A stretch of 51,821 nucleotides of DNA from Defluviitaleaceae bacterium (GCA_009785605.1 WQVY01000008.1:1-51821), one strand, 5' to 3'. Positions 17,785-26,810 are shown, counted from the first letter of the stretch. The notes: generated by a model from the letters alone, not told the origin. Made by a program: numbers and translations.

Positions 17785-18819
17785 TTACAAATTGAAGGGG
17801 GGCTTGATAATGCCAATTTCTGTTATAAAGCCGGTTATTAGACTAGCCGTGGTTACATCGAAGGAAGGATTGTATACTTTTACGCCTTTGGGAGCCATGG
17901 GACTTGTGTACCACAAGCTGGTTATTTCTGCTGGTTCGCGTTCTTCTATTATTATTTCTGTGCCTGTTTTTGTGGACATATCTATTGTAGAAAGTGGAGC
18001 GCATACATAGAAAGGAATATTGAAATGCTTGGCCAATATTGCTACGCCATGGGTGCCAACCTTGTTTGCAGTATCGCCATTGGCAGCTACCCGGTCACAC
18101 CCTACAAAAACTGCGTCTATTAGGCCTTTTGACATGACAGTTGCGGCCATATTGTCGCATATTAGTGTCACGTCTATGTTGGCTTGGTGCAGCTCGAAGG
18201 CTGTTAGCCTAGCACCTTGCAATACTGGGCGGGTTTCGTCTGCGTATACGCGAAGGTTAATGCCCTGCTCGTGAGCGATGTAAATTGGGGCAAGGGCTGT
18301 GCCGTATTTTGTTGCGGCTAGGGCACCGGCATTGCAGTGGGTAAGTATGCCCATGTCATGCTTTAGTAAGGCCGCGCCATGCTGGCCTATGCGGCGGCAG
18401 ATTTTTGTGTCGTTGGTTTGTATGTCTTGGGCTGCTTGGTGCAGGGAGTTTATTATTTCTGTTATGGGGCTATGTTTGTTGGCTTGGTAGCATATATACA
18501 TCTGGTTAAGGGCCCAATCTAAGTTAACGGCTGTTGGGCGCGCTGTAGATAGGTAGGCCGATGCGGATTTAAACTCCTGCGCAAAGGCAGCAGGGTCAGC
18601 GCTATTGGCGGCGTGGGTCTTCATATGGATATATAGCCCCAAAGCTGCTGTTACGCCTATTGCCGGTGCACCGCGTACTTGCAGGTCTTTTATTGCTGTC
18701 CAGACTTGGGATATTGTGGTCAGGTGCAGGTATTTTATGGTATGCGGAAGGAGTGTCTGGTCCAGGATAACTACAGCAGAGTTAGGATTGTCTAAGTATA
18801 GGGTTTGAGGGGGGTGCAT
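17785..18819 (-). CDS. mtnA: S-methyl-5-thioribose-1-phosphate isomerase
   Basis: 344 aa, ATG after AAAGGAGGATATTC. Family signatures are clear: VRGAPAIGVTAALGLY, the catalytic Cys in ILTHCNAGALA, DETRPVLQGARLTAFEL and the catalytic Asp in GCDRVAANGD. It isomerises methylthioribose-1-phosphate to methylthioribulose-1-phosphate in methionine salvage; related eIF2B-like sugar isomerases share the fold, but the Cys/Asp pair fits MtnA. No other salvage gene is nearby. It follows the membrane protein by 12 nt in one transcription unit. Confidence 0.93.
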   Translation of the reverse strand: MHPPQTLYLDNPNSAVVILDQTLLPHTIKYLHLTTISQVWTAIKDLQVRGAPAIGVTAALGLYIHMKTHAANSADPAAFAQEFKSASAYLSTARPTAVNLDWALNQMYICYQANKHSPITEIINSLHQAAQDIQTNDTKICRRIGQHGAALLKHDMGILTHCNAGALAATKYGTALAPIYIAHEQGINLRVYADETRPVLQGARLTAFELHQANIDVTLICDNMAATVMSKGLIDAVFVGCDRVAANGDTANKVGTHGVAILAKHFNIPFYVCAPLSTIDMSTKTGTEIIIEEREPAEITSLWYTSPMAPKGVKVYNPSFDVTTASLITGFITEIGIIKPPFNL

Positions 18820-18831
18820 GAATATCCTCCT

Positions 18832-19335
18832 TTATAAGTCTTGCAAGCTCATCATATCAACTGCCGCAAGCTTTGTACGGTTTTTTCTACATATGAAATA
18901 TATTGCCAGAAGTATTGCGGTGGGTATGTTGGATACAGCAATACCAATTAGCAAGAAAAATATAGTCGAAACAAAGTCAAAGCGTATAGTACCATAATCA
19001 ACTAAGTAATGATTAACCATTTCTTGTAGGACACGAGGCTCGCTTTCAACTGTTTCTTGCGTGCTATATCGCTCCACTATAGCGAACCTTTCGGCCAGCA
19101 GCATGTCTTCTACTGCTGTATCGTGTATGGCCACGTTCATGGTTGTGGTGGTACTAACTATACTAAAAAGTGCTATGCCCAATATACGCATCATAGAAAT
19201 GCCAAACGTGACTGCGGGCAATATAAGCCCAGGCCACATGCTTTCCCGTTTGGATAAATAAACCTGCAAAACAGCCAATGCAACTACAAATACCAGCGAG
19301 ATAATTATTATAAACATCACAGCTACTAATGCCAT
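18832..19335 (-). CDS. membrane protein of unknown function
   Basis: 167 aa with three or four hydrophobic segments (about 4-27, 35-60, 118-150). A charged extracellular or periplasmic-side stretch (75-115) separates them. Its start overlaps the DUF2089-like gene by 10 nt, so the two are coupled and probably act together, the small HTH protein perhaps controlling this unit. No recognised family. Confidence 0.7.
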   Translation of the reverse strand: MALVAVMFIIIISLVFVVALAVLQVYLSKRESMWPGLILPAVTFGISMMRILGIALFSIVSTTTTMNVAIHDTAVEDMLLAERFAIVERYSTQETVESEPRVLQEMVNHYLVDYGTIRFDFVSTIFFLLIGIAVSNIPTAILLAIYFICRKNRTKLAAVDMMSLQDL

Positions 19336-19634
19336 TGTGCTTTACCTCCTATTTTTTTGTACTCAGAAATTAGTATCTTGGCTGTATCGAAATCTAGCTT
19401 GTCGTTTATTGCCAAGCGCTTAACCAATGCAATGTATGGGTCGTTGGAGATATCGTCGTTTATTTGTATTTTTTGGATTAGCTTGTCCAGCCGTAGGCGC
19501 ACGGTTGGGTAGGTTACGCCGTACTGGTGTGCTATCTCTTTTAATGAACCGGATGCTTGGAGGAACTTTTTAATGAAGGTTATATCTTCGTCTTCCAGAG
19601 TGGCAAGCCATTCTGGGATTGTTTCTATTGCCAT
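19326..19634 (-). CDS. DUF2089-like helix-turn-helix protein
   Basis: 102 aa from ATG 19634 (GGAGG 9 nt upstream; the frame is open to 19682 without a ribosome site). Residues 12-50 contain FIKKFLQASGSLKEIAHQYG followed by VTYPTVRLRLDKLIQKI, the sigma-like HTH of DUF2089 proteins. The N-terminal zinc ribbon of full-length DUF2089 is absent. It is likely a regulator, coupled to the downstream membrane protein and mtnA. Confidence 0.75.
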   Translation of the reverse strand: MAIETIPEWLATLEDEDITFIKKFLQASGSLKEIAHQYGVTYPTVRLRLDKLIQKIQINDDISNDPYIALVKRLAINDKLDFDTAKILISEYKKIGGKAQWH

Positions 19635-19709
19635 GGACTCACGCCTCCATTTTAAGAATGTTGAAAATGTAAACACATGCAATCATTCGCATTGATTTTA
19701 ATTTTATTC

Positions 19710-19738
19710 AATGTAACATTTAATTATGTTAAAGTCAA
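19710..19738 (-). promoter_or_regulatory. predicted promoter of the DUF2089-membrane protein-mtnA unit
   Basis: Minus-strand -35 TTGACT (19733-19738), 17-nt spacer, -10 TACATT (19710-19715). It would begin transcripts about 70 nt before the DUF2089-like start, separating this unit from the ATPase gene. Confidence 0.55.
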
Positions 19739-19755
19739 ATTAATTAAGTGCTGTG

Positions 19756-21075
19756 TCAAGTCAGTTTCAGCATTTGTATTGCCATGTCCAGTGTTGCTGT
19801 CAGCTCACGACTTTCATCCTCGCCTTGCCCTACAAACTCCTTTTCAAACTTTGCCCCAAAATCCAGCAGCCGTTTATCTTCATGAGATAACTCGTCTGCA
19901 CCTATTACAGAGGCCAGCGCCCTGGCATCACCCACTTGTGCATATGCAGCAAACAGGCGGTTTGCAAGTGCCGGATGGTCTTCTCTGGTACGGTCTTTGC
20001 CTATGCCGTCTTTCATGAGGCGGGACAAAGACGGGAGTATGTTTATGGGCGGATAAATGCCGCGCATGTGCAAACTCCTGTCTAGTACTATCTGCCCTTC
20101 TGTTATATAGCCGGTAAGGTCTGCCACTGGGTGGGTAATATCGTCGCTTGGCATTGTTAAAATGGGGACTTGGGTAAGGCTGCCGCCCCCGTGCTTTAGC
20201 AGCCCTGCACGCTCGTACAGGCTGGCTAGGTCCGAATATAAATAGCCGGGGTAGCCTTTGCGGCTGGGGATTTCGCCACGGGTAGAAGATATCTCTCGCA
20301 GGGCTTCGGCATAGGCTGTCATGTCTGTGAGGATGACCAGTACGTGCATTTCTTTTTCAAAGGCCAGATACTCTGCGGCTGTTAGGGCACACCGGGGGGT
20401 GATTATACGCTCTACTGCCGGGTCACTGGCTAAATTAAGAAACATCACGGCACGGTCTGCCGCGCCGCTCTCTTCGAATGTACGGCGGAAGTAATCCGCT
20501 ACATCGTATTTTACGCCCATTGCCGCAAAAACTACCGCGAAATTTTCGCCTTGTTCTATATTGGCTTGCCTTGCGATTTGTGCCGCCAACTTGTCGTGTG
20601 GTAGGCCGTCGCCTGAAAAGATAGGTAGTTTTTGCCCACGTATTAATGTGGCTAGGCCATCTATGGCCGATATGCCTGTTTGTATATGGTCTTTGGGATA
20701 TGTACGCAGCACCGGGTTTATGGCAGTGCCGTTTATTGGCCGCCTTGGGCCGTATATTGGGCCCAGGCCGTCTATGGGGCGGCCCATCCCATCAAACATG
20801 CGGCCTAAGATGTCGCTGGATACGGCAAGCTCCATTGGCCGCCCTGTAAAACGGGTACGGGTATTGGTTAGGGACAGGTCAGATGTCCCTTCGAATACCA
20901 ATACAATGGCCCGGTTTTCTTCTATTTGGATTACGCGGCCTGTCTTTGTGCGGTTTGGCGGTGTTGGTACTGGCATTGTTATTTCTACTATTTCGTCATA
21001 GGCTGGGGACGCTATACCTTCTAATACAACCAGGCTGCCGCTTATTTCTTGCAAGCCAAGATAGTCTGTGTTCAT
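19756..21075 (-). CDS. ntpB: V-type ATPase B (non-catalytic) subunit
   Basis: 439 aa from ATG 21075 (AGGAGAG 6 nt upstream). The N-terminal barrel (GLQEISGSLVVLEGIASPAY), then GRMFDGMGRPIDG, PINGTAINPVLRTYPKDHIQ, the non-catalytic loop FSGDGLPHDKLAAQIARQ in place of a P-loop, and the C-terminal helical region. These identify subunit B, not A. Normal V-ATPase operons place B between A and D; here no other ATPase gene is within the window: topB is divergent upstream and a regulator/mtnA unit lies downstream. The full enzyme must be encoded elsewhere, or this is a lone copy. Confidence 0.92.
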   Translation of the reverse strand: MNTDYLGLQEISGSLVVLEGIASPAYDEIVEITMPVPTPPNRTKTGRVIQIEENRAIVLVFEGTSDLSLTNTRTRFTGRPMELAVSSDILGRMFDGMGRPIDGLGPIYGPRRPINGTAINPVLRTYPKDHIQTGISAIDGLATLIRGQKLPIFSGDGLPHDKLAAQIARQANIEQGENFAVVFAAMGVKYDVADYFRRTFEESGAADRAVMFLNLASDPAVERIITPRCALTAAEYLAFEKEMHVLVILTDMTAYAEALREISSTRGEIPSRKGYPGYLYSDLASLYERAGLLKHGGGSLTQVPILTMPSDDITHPVADLTGYITEGQIVLDRSLHMRGIYPPINILPSLSRLMKDGIGKDRTREDHPALANRLFAAYAQVGDARALASVIGADELSHEDKRLLDFGAKFEKEFVGQGEDESRELTATLDMAIQMLKLT

Positions 21076-21102
21076 ACGTTTCTCTCCTACTATCACCATC
21101 TC

Positions 21103-21111
21103 TGCTATAAT
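21103..21111 (+). promoter_or_regulatory. extended -10 promoter of topB
   Basis: TGCTATAAT, a perfect extended -10 (TGnTATAAT), about 50 nt before the topB ATG. No good -35 is seen, as expected for this promoter class. Confidence 0.65.
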
Positions 21112-21161
21112 ATATAGGAAAGCCGCAACATGTTCTTATGCTAATCTCAAAGGATGATAAT

Positions 21162-22958
21162 ATGAAGTGTTTAGTAATAGCAGAAAAACCATCTGTAGCC
21201 CGCGACATAGCCCGGGTACTCAAGTGCACCCAGCGCGGTGATGGTTGCCTACATGGCAGTGACTATGTCGTCTCGTGGGCAATTGGCCACTTGGTGACAC
21301 TTCAAGAGCCAGAAGACTATAATCCGGCCCTAAAACGTTGGCAAAAATCTGACTTACCTATAGTCCCTGCCAACATGGGCCTAAAACCCATCCAAAGAAC
21401 CGAAAGCCAGCTAAACATCCTTAAAAAACTCATGGACTCGAATGAAATTACGCAGATAATATGCGCCACAGACAGCGGGCGCGAAGGCGAACTAATTTTT
21501 AGATACATATACCACTGGGCCAAGTGCACGAAGCCAGTAAAACGGCTATGGATTAGCAGCTTGACAGATGCCGCAATAACAGACGGTTTATCCAAGATGC
21601 GCGACGGCTGCGAGTATGACAACCTATATGCGTCTGCCCGCTGCCGTGCAGAGGCGGATTGGCTGGTAGGCATGAACGCAACCCGCGCATTTACCCTCAA
21701 AAATGGCGAGCTGCTTCCCGTAGGCCGGGTGCAAACACCAACATTGGCCATCTTGGTTGACAGACAAAAAGAAATTGCGGCGTTTGTGTCCAAAGAATAT
21801 TGGGAAGTACACGCCACCTTCATAGTCGATGAAAATATAGAAGCTCAGTATCCAGGCATATGGGTTTCGCCAGAAGGTGAGCAAAAAATCCAAGAAAAAG
21901 AGCAAGCAGAAGCCATAGCCACCAAAGTCAACAACGCCACTGGCATAGTAGAAAGCGTAGAAACAGAAGAAAAACGCCAGCTACCACCGCAGTTGTTTGA
22001 CCTAACGGAGTTGCAGCGCGAATGCAACCGCAAATTGCATTTTTCGGCCCAGAAGACCTTGTCTGTAGCCCAGTCTTTATACGAAAAGCACAAGCTAATC
22101 ACCTACCCCCGGACAGACAGCCGCTACCTAAGCAAAGACATAGAGCCCAAACTGCGCCCGGTGCTAGAGTCAATTAAAGACGCACCATACAACAGCTTTG
22201 CCGCGCATATACTATCCCTGCCAAAGCTACCAACAACCTCACGCGTCATCAACGACAAAAAAGTGACAGACCATCACGCCATAATCCCAACCGGCTCAAA
22301 AAAATCCCTCTCTGGCCTGACAAGCGACGAGCGTGCAGTTTACGATAGGATTTTGCGCAATTTTTTGGCAGTGTTTTACCCTGCATATGTATATGATATA
22401 ACCACAGTAATAACGCTGGTCGTAGACGAGCGCTTCCAGTCCAAGGGCCGTATGGACAAAAATCTTGGCTGGACAGCACTATATGCCCACGAAAAGCAAG
22501 CCACAAAAGATGATGACTCCCCTGCCCTGCCACAACTTTCAAAAGACACCCCTATAATCACAACCGAAGCCAAAGTCCAACAAAAAAAGACCCAGCCCCC
22601 AAAACCATATACAGAAGCTTCTCTACTGTCTGCAATGGAGCACGCGGGCCGCTTCGTAGATGACGAAGCCTTAAAGGAAGCGCTAAAAGCCTCCGGCCTT
22701 GGGACCCCAGCCACCCGCGCCGCTATCATAGAAAAGTTAATATCCTCTGGTTATGTTGAGAGAAACAAAAAAAACCTTGTCCCAACAAGCAAGGCCATGG
22801 GGCTAATTGACATGTCCCCACCAGAGCTGCGCTCGCCAGAGACAACTGGCAAATGGGAGCGCGGGCTGCAACGCATAGCCAATGGGGAACTGGATGATAA
22901 GCGCTTCATGGAAAGTATTAAAAGGTACGTGCTTTACCTAATCCAATGGGCTGGGTAG
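21162..22958 (+). CDS. topB: DNA topoisomerase III (type IA)
   Basis: 598 aa from ATG 21162 (AAAGGAT upstream). The TOPRIM domain (LVIAEKPSVARDI; acidic triad CATDSGREGELIFR), GRVQTPTLAILV and the active Tyr in LITYPRTDSRYLSKD identify a TopB-like enzyme. The C-terminal zinc fingers of topoisomerase I are missing and the protein is somewhat shorter than E. coli TopB. It relaxes or decatenates DNA by single-strand passage. Such copies occur both as chromosomal genes and on conjugative elements; no transfer genes are seen here. Confidence 0.93.
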   Translation: MKCLVIAEKPSVARDIARVLKCTQRGDGCLHGSDYVVSWAIGHLVTLQEPEDYNPALKRWQKSDLPIVPANMGLKPIQRTESQLNILKKLMDSNEITQIICATDSGREGELIFRYIYHWAKCTKPVKRLWISSLTDAAITDGLSKMRDGCEYDNLYASARCRAEADWLVGMNATRAFTLKNGELLPVGRVQTPTLAILVDRQKEIAAFVSKEYWEVHATFIVDENIEAQYPGIWVSPEGEQKIQEKEQAEAIATKVNNATGIVESVETEEKRQLPPQLFDLTELQRECNRKLHFSAQKTLSVAQSLYEKHKLITYPRTDSRYLSKDIEPKLRPVLESIKDAPYNSFAAHILSLPKLPTTSRVINDKKVTDHHAIIPTGSKKSLSGLTSDERAVYDRILRNFLAVFYPAYVYDITTVITLVVDERFQSKGRMDKNLGWTALYAHEKQATKDDDSPALPQLSKDTPIITTEAKVQQKKTQPPKPYTEASLLSAMEHAGRFVDDEALKEALKASGLGTPATRAAIIEKLISSGYVERNKKNLVPTSKAMGLIDMSPPELRSPETTGKWERGLQRIANGELDDKRFMESIKRYVLYLIQWAG

Positions 22959-22960
22959 TT

Positions 22961-23024
22961 GTTTTGATGCTACCTAGTTTTGATGCTACCGGGTTTTGAT
23001 GCTACCGATAAAGGTTTTTTACCC
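22961..23024. repeat. three 16-bp direct repeats merging into a 34-nt 3'-end element
   Basis: TTTTGATGCTACC occurs at 22962-22974, 22978-22990 and 22994-23006, with exact 16-nt period. The last copy is part of a 34-nt element (22991-23024) whose minus strand reads GGGTAAAAAACC, TTTATCGGTA, GCATCAAAACCC. A 33-nt relative lies at 40122-40154. The stop codon and last residues of the minus-strand DUF6273 gene lie inside it. Confidence 0.75.
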
Positions 23025-23964
23025 ACATTGCCGGGCGCACCCCTCCGCGCCCAATGCAAACGCGGTCGCCGTTTAAGGGGATGTACCCAGGGGTACCAAC
23101 ATAGGCCACTGTACAATCGCTATATCCGGGTGTCCTAAGCCACCATAGAGAGGCTAGGCCGTTGTGCTTTGCTACCCTGCTATTGTCGTGTGAGTTTGAT
23201 AGTATCCAGCCGCTGGGGTCTGTGACCCATTTTCCTTGCTCGTATTTTTTGCGCTTTTGGTTTAGGTAGTCACCACTATTGCCAAAATATTGGTCGGCTT
23301 CTTCTATGCTTAGTATAAATACCTTGTCTGATGTGTCATTGCCGCCGTGTGTGCTGTACCATAGGTTGTTTGGGTTTGACAGCCTTGCTTCTATAATTTT
23401 ATCTTTTTCATCTAAGCTAAAAATGTCATAAAAGTCACCATTAAGATATTGGCGTAGCTTGCTGTTTTCCCATGTTACACCTTCATAGCAGGGGTGATAT
23501 GCCCTTTGCTCTATTATGTCTAGTGTTATAAGCAGTGCATTATCACCCCTAATATCAAGCACAAGCCAGTCAAAATCCCCAAACAGTACGGTATCGCCAA
23601 TGGTAAGTGCTGCATCCACTGCCGCGGCTTGGTGCTCGTTGGCGGTGGGTGGGATGTAGCCCAGTAGTTCCGCTATGCATTCTATTACCGCTTTTGCTGC
23701 GTTTTCTTCGATAAAGTATTTCTTGCGTATTTCTCTTGTGAGGTTGTGCACATCTGTGAACATGTTCCTTGACGATGAGTTTTTTATGCGTGTGTATGCG
23801 TCCATCTCGCTTATTGCTGTATTTATTAGGCCGTTTATGGGCCTTGATGTCACGCCGGTTACAGCTTCCGAAGTTTTCGCGTTAAACAGTGTCTTATCTT
23901 CGAATATCTCTTTGCTGTATAAGTGTTGATAGTCTTGCAAGGCTTGTCTTATTTCATTTCTCAC
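23002..23964 (-). CDS. DUF6273-like domain protein coupled to a UROD gene
   Basis: 320 aa with a GTG start overlapping the UROD stop (GTGA). The N-terminal 115 residues are helical. From about 120 the DUF6273-like domain follows: IGDTVLFGDFDWLVLDI, NSKLRQYLNGDFYDIF, SLWWLRTPG, final GRGGVRPAMWVKNLYR. The last four residues and stop are encoded by a repeat element. Compared with the gene at 2721, the XRE domain is replaced by a different helical N-terminus. Its coupling to UROD suggests a shared function, but the role is unknown. Confidence 0.8.
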   Translation of the reverse strand: MRNEIRQALQDYQHLYSKEIFEDKTLFNAKTSEAVTGVTSRPINGLINTAISEMDAYTRIKNSSSRNMFTDVHNLTREIRKKYFIEENAAKAVIECIAELLGYIPPTANEHQAAAVDAALTIGDTVLFGDFDWLVLDIRGDNALLITLDIIEQRAYHPCYEGVTWENSKLRQYLNGDFYDIFSLDEKDKIIEARLSNPNNLWYSTHGGNDTSDKVFILSIEEADQYFGNSGDYLNQKRKKYEQGKWVTDPSGWILSNSHDNSRVAKHNGLASLWWLRTPGYSDCTVAYVGTPGYIPLNGDRVCIGRGGVRPAMWVKNLYR

Positions 23965-24959
23965 ACTTGCACCTCATCTGTGTAATCTCGCATTTGCTTC
24001 CATATATCTATAATCATCTGGTACCGGTGCGGTGGTACACCCCTAAATGGGAGGTTGCTGGTTGTGAAAATATAACCGCCGCCAGGCCTGCCATGGGTGA
24101 GGCAGTACTTGGCACCAGCTATAAGTTCCTCGTCTGTGCCGGACTGTAGCAGGGCGCAATTTACGTTGCCGCACAGGGCTACCATGTGGCCAACCCTTGC
24201 CTTTACTTCCTTTATATCAACCTCGCACGCCGGGTCCAAGGAGTGTAGCGCGTGGGGCTTGCATTCTACTAATTGGTCCAAGATAGGCATGATGTTACCG
24301 TCTGAGTGTTTGATTGTGTACATGCCCAGCTGCTTGCATTCTTCTATTATCTTGGATAGGTATGGCTGGATAAACTCCCGAAACAACTCAGGCGTCAAAA
24401 ATGGGCCGGATTTATCGCAATAGTCGGAACATAGCAATGCCACATCAACACCGGCTTCGGCTAGGTACTTGTTGCGCTCGATTGCGGTGTCCATACGCTG
24501 CTTGGCTTCCGCGTGAAGGCTGGCTGGGTCGTTGGCTGCGCGGTACGCCAGGGACTGCGTCCCGCTTCTTATTCTGGGGGTTAATGCAAAGGTACCGTCT
24601 GCAGAGTAGCCCAGCAGCCGCTGCCCGTTGGTTAGCTCGCGTACTTTTTTAAACAGAAATTTCCGCTCTGGTGATATGAATGTACCGTCTACATAGCCTG
24701 CGCCAAAGTGGCCGGGGATTATGCAATAGTCTAAGGCATCGAATACTTTGGCTATGTCTTGGGCTACCTCGTTGAGCCTACGGTCCTTGTCTGCGGCAGA
24801 AAGACGGGAAATAACATCCCGGTGTAGGTCTGATGGGTACAAGTTGATACCAAACATCTCCGGTGCAAGGGTAAAACCCAACTCAAAGGTAGGTACCTGG
24901 TCTGGTATTTGAAGGTTAAGGGCCGCTATGGCTCTTTCTTTTGGGGTCATTGCGGGCAT
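23961..24959 (-). CDS. uroporphyrinogen decarboxylase-family protein (MtaA-like)
   Basis: 332 aa starting MPAMTPKERAIAALNLQIPD. Conserved parts include DVALLCSDYCDKSGPFLTPE, IKHSDGNIMPILDQLVE (probable metal-ligand His) and ALCGNVNCALLQSGTDEEL (Cys). These fit URO-D-fold methyltransferases rather than haem-pathway HemE. It diverges from the P-loop kinase and is followed by an overlapping DUF6273 gene. It is not a close copy of the UROD gene at 827-1834, only the same family. Confidence 0.87.
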   Translation of the reverse strand: MPAMTPKERAIAALNLQIPDQVPTFELGFTLAPEMFGINLYPSDLHRDVISRLSAADKDRRLNEVAQDIAKVFDALDYCIIPGHFGAGYVDGTFISPERKFLFKKVRELTNGQRLLGYSADGTFALTPRIRSGTQSLAYRAANDPASLHAEAKQRMDTAIERNKYLAEAGVDVALLCSDYCDKSGPFLTPELFREFIQPYLSKIIEECKQLGMYTIKHSDGNIMPILDQLVECKPHALHSLDPACEVDIKEVKARVGHMVALCGNVNCALLQSGTDEELIAGAKYCLTHGRPGGGYIFTTSNLPFRGVPPHRYQMIIDIWKQMRDYTDEVQV

Positions 24960-25004
24960 TTATTCACGTCCTTTATATGTGTAAAAATGTATGTGTAAAA
25001 ATAA

Positions 25005-25013
25005 TGCTATACT
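25005..25013 (+). promoter_or_regulatory. extended -10 promoter of the modification-enzyme cluster
   Basis: TGCTATACT, an extended -10 motif, about 80 nt before the ATG of the P-loop kinase gene. Confidence 0.5.
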
Positions 25014-25092
25014 CTGTATGGATAAAAGTAACACCAATGTAGTGTTGCCGCAACCCAGAATTATAACAATGCGCGGATTTTGGAGGCCCCAT

Positions 25093-25701
25093 ATGAAAAA
25101 TATCATCATTGCTGGCACAGGCAGAGCTGGCAAGTCAACATTGGCAAGGAAAATACATGAGCAGTTTAACCATTTTGTCATAAACAATGATAGACTTGTT
25201 GCCATGTTTGGGGAAGCGTATCCGCAGCTAGGCATCCGAATAGGAAACGGAGAAAAGAGCATAGAAAATATTGCACCATTCATTGGTCATTTTTTGGGTA
25301 TGTTTTCTGCGCCAGATGGGTCTGGGCTGTTTCCGTACACACAGGGTGCCTTAAAAGCAAATAATTTTGTGTTGGAAGGTTGGTCTTTTGATTTCGAACA
25401 AATAGTGCCTATTTTAAAGCGGTATGGGATAGAAGATTTAAGAGACAACTTTGTACTTATTGGCTTAGTGCTCAACAACAAAACAGCCGATGAGCTCGTT
25501 TGCGACATTAGACAATACGATACTAAACACGATTGGACATATAGTCTTTCTAATGATGAGTTGTTAAAACTTGCAGAGGAGAATATTTCATATAGCCGGC
25601 ATGTATCAGATTATCTTGTCCAATATGGCTTCACTATTTATGACACATCACTAGAACGTGAACAGGTTTTTGATAGAATCATAAATGACATAAAATATTA
25701 G
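25093..25701 (+). CDS. P-loop kinase-like protein (AAA/zeta-toxin-like)
   Basis: 202 aa from ATG 25093, six nt after GGAGG. Residues 1-20 hold Walker A (IIIAGTGRAGKSTLARKI). VINNDRLVAMF supplies the Asp after strand 2 typical of small-molecule kinases and adenylate-kinase-like enzymes. A lid-like helical region and VLEGWSFDFEQIV follow. The substrate cannot be read; nucleoside, sugar or antibiotic phosphorylation are all possible. It is first in a row of five plus-strand genes, 3 nt before the ART-like gene. Confidence 0.75.
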   Translation: MKNIIIAGTGRAGKSTLARKIHEQFNHFVINNDRLVAMFGEAYPQLGIRIGNGEKSIENIAPFIGHFLGMFSAPDGSGLFPYTQGALKANNFVLEGWSFDFEQIVPILKRYGIEDLRDNFVLIGLVLNNKTADELVCDIRQYDTKHDWTYSLSNDELLKLAEENISYSRHVSDYLVQYGFTIYDTSLEREQVFDRIINDIKY

Positions 25702-25704
25702 GCG

Positions 25705-26160
25705 GTGTTGAAAATAAAGCCAGAATTTTTATATCACGGGAGCCAATATATCGTTGAAACATTAGTACCAAGACAGGCTATTGACTCAACGGAAATAGGC
25801 TCTAAATTGGGTATATATGCATGCGAGCACTGGGAACAAGTAATCCGGTTTGCCCTGCCAATACGGTGGTATCCGGATGACCCTACCGGTATAAGGTCAT
25901 GGTCATTTACAAATGAAGACAAGCTGCTGATTGAGCATGGTAGCATTAACCCATATGGAACCGGGTATATTTACAAAATTAGCTCAAAGCATTTTGAAAA
26001 AATAGATAACTGGCAGTGGCTGTCCACGACAGAAGCACCTGTTATTGATTCAACTGAAATAAAAGTACAAGACTATTGGCATTTAATCGAGTTTTCTAAA
26101 GAGGCATTGCATGCCAACAAGTTATTGTATCCGTCAAGTAAACTCTACATGAATAAGTAA
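25705..26160 (+). CDS. small protein with a YHGS N-terminus (ART/KptA-like fold suspected)
   Basis: 151 aa with a GTG (25705) or TTG (25708) start and only a weak GGCGG upstream. It begins EFLYHGSQYIVETLVPRQ, then GIYACEHWEQVIRFALPI and IEHGSINPYGTGYIYKISS. A YHG(S/T) strand followed by a strand with Y is the hallmark of ADP-ribosyltransferase/RNA 2'-phosphotransferase-like folds, but the full triad is not certain. It follows the kinase by 3 nt, so probably one operon. Function unknown. Confidence 0.65.
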   Translation: MLKIKPEFLYHGSQYIVETLVPRQAIDSTEIGSKLGIYACEHWEQVIRFALPIRWYPDDPTGIRSWSFTNEDKLLIEHGSINPYGTGYIYKISSKHFEKIDNWQWLSTTEAPVIDSTEIKVQDYWHLIEFSKEALHANKLLYPSSKLYMNK

Positions 26161-26213
26161 ATTTTCATGTGCAGTGTAAACGAACAAATAAGGAAAGGAG
26201 ATAACCGGATTAT

Positions 26214-26810
26214 ATGAAGATTAACATAATCAAGGAACACAATATAACTCTGTACGGTGCGTTAAGAGAACATACTATCACCCTGCGCCCACTTAGCAAC
26301 GACCATTTGCCCCTTTTGTATAAGTGGAACACAGACCCAGATGTGCTTTATTGGAATGAAGGCCCAGATGCAAACCCGGCCGACAACGACAATGAAACAG
26401 TGCAAGCAATTTATAAAGATACTTCCAACGCTGGTTATTGTTTTATAATAGAAATAGACGGCACAGCCATTGGTGAGTGCTTGCTTTGCAAAATGAATGT
26501 AGATTATATCTTGGAAATTTACCCAGCCTCTACAGACGTGCGCAGGATTGATATCTTAATTGGCGAAAAAGCATTTTGGAATATGGGGGTTGGGACCGTT
26601 ATTGTGAAGATGCTAGTCAACTTAGCCTTCGATAATGACACAACTGATGTTATTTATGGCATAACAGGTGACTATAACAAGAGAAGCGGCCGCATATTTC
26701 ACAAAAACGGGTTTAGCCTCTTTTTAAAGCGGCCATCTGATAATTTCCACGATAAAAATGGCATAGAGTTACATTATCGCTTAACACGAGAGGAATACGA
26801 AAATGGCTGA
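26214..26810 (+). CDS. GNAT-family N-acetyltransferase
   Basis: 198 aa. A typical N-terminus for aminoacyl/aminoglycoside GNATs (TLRPLSNDHLPLLYKWNTDP), central strands FIIEIDGTAIGECLLC, and the acetyl-CoA loop in AFWNMGVGTVIVKML. The C-terminus has NKRSGRIFHKNGF, the usual final strand pattern. It resembles aminoglycoside 6'-acetyltransferases, but the substrate cannot be told. AAAGGAG stands rather far (13 nt) from the ATG. It overlaps the NUDIX gene by 8 nt. Confidence 0.85.
   Translation: MKINIIKEHNITLYGALREHTITLRPLSNDHLPLLYKWNTDPDVLYWNEGPDANPADNDNETVQAIYKDTSNAGYCFIIEIDGTAIGECLLCKMNVDYILEIYPASTDVRRIDILIGEKAFWNMGVGTVIVKMLVNLAFDNDTTDVIYGITGDYNKRSGRIFHKNGFSLFLKRPSDNFHDKNGIELHYRLTREEYENG

Noticed and set aside
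21162-22958. topB as marker of an integrative conjugative element
   Set aside because: TopB copies are common on such elements, but no relaxase, type IV secretion, integrase or attachment site is visible within the window.
22961-23006. CRISPR-like array
   Set aside because: Three 13-16 bp direct repeats with 3-nt spacers are far too short and tightly spaced for a CRISPR array, and no cas gene is present.
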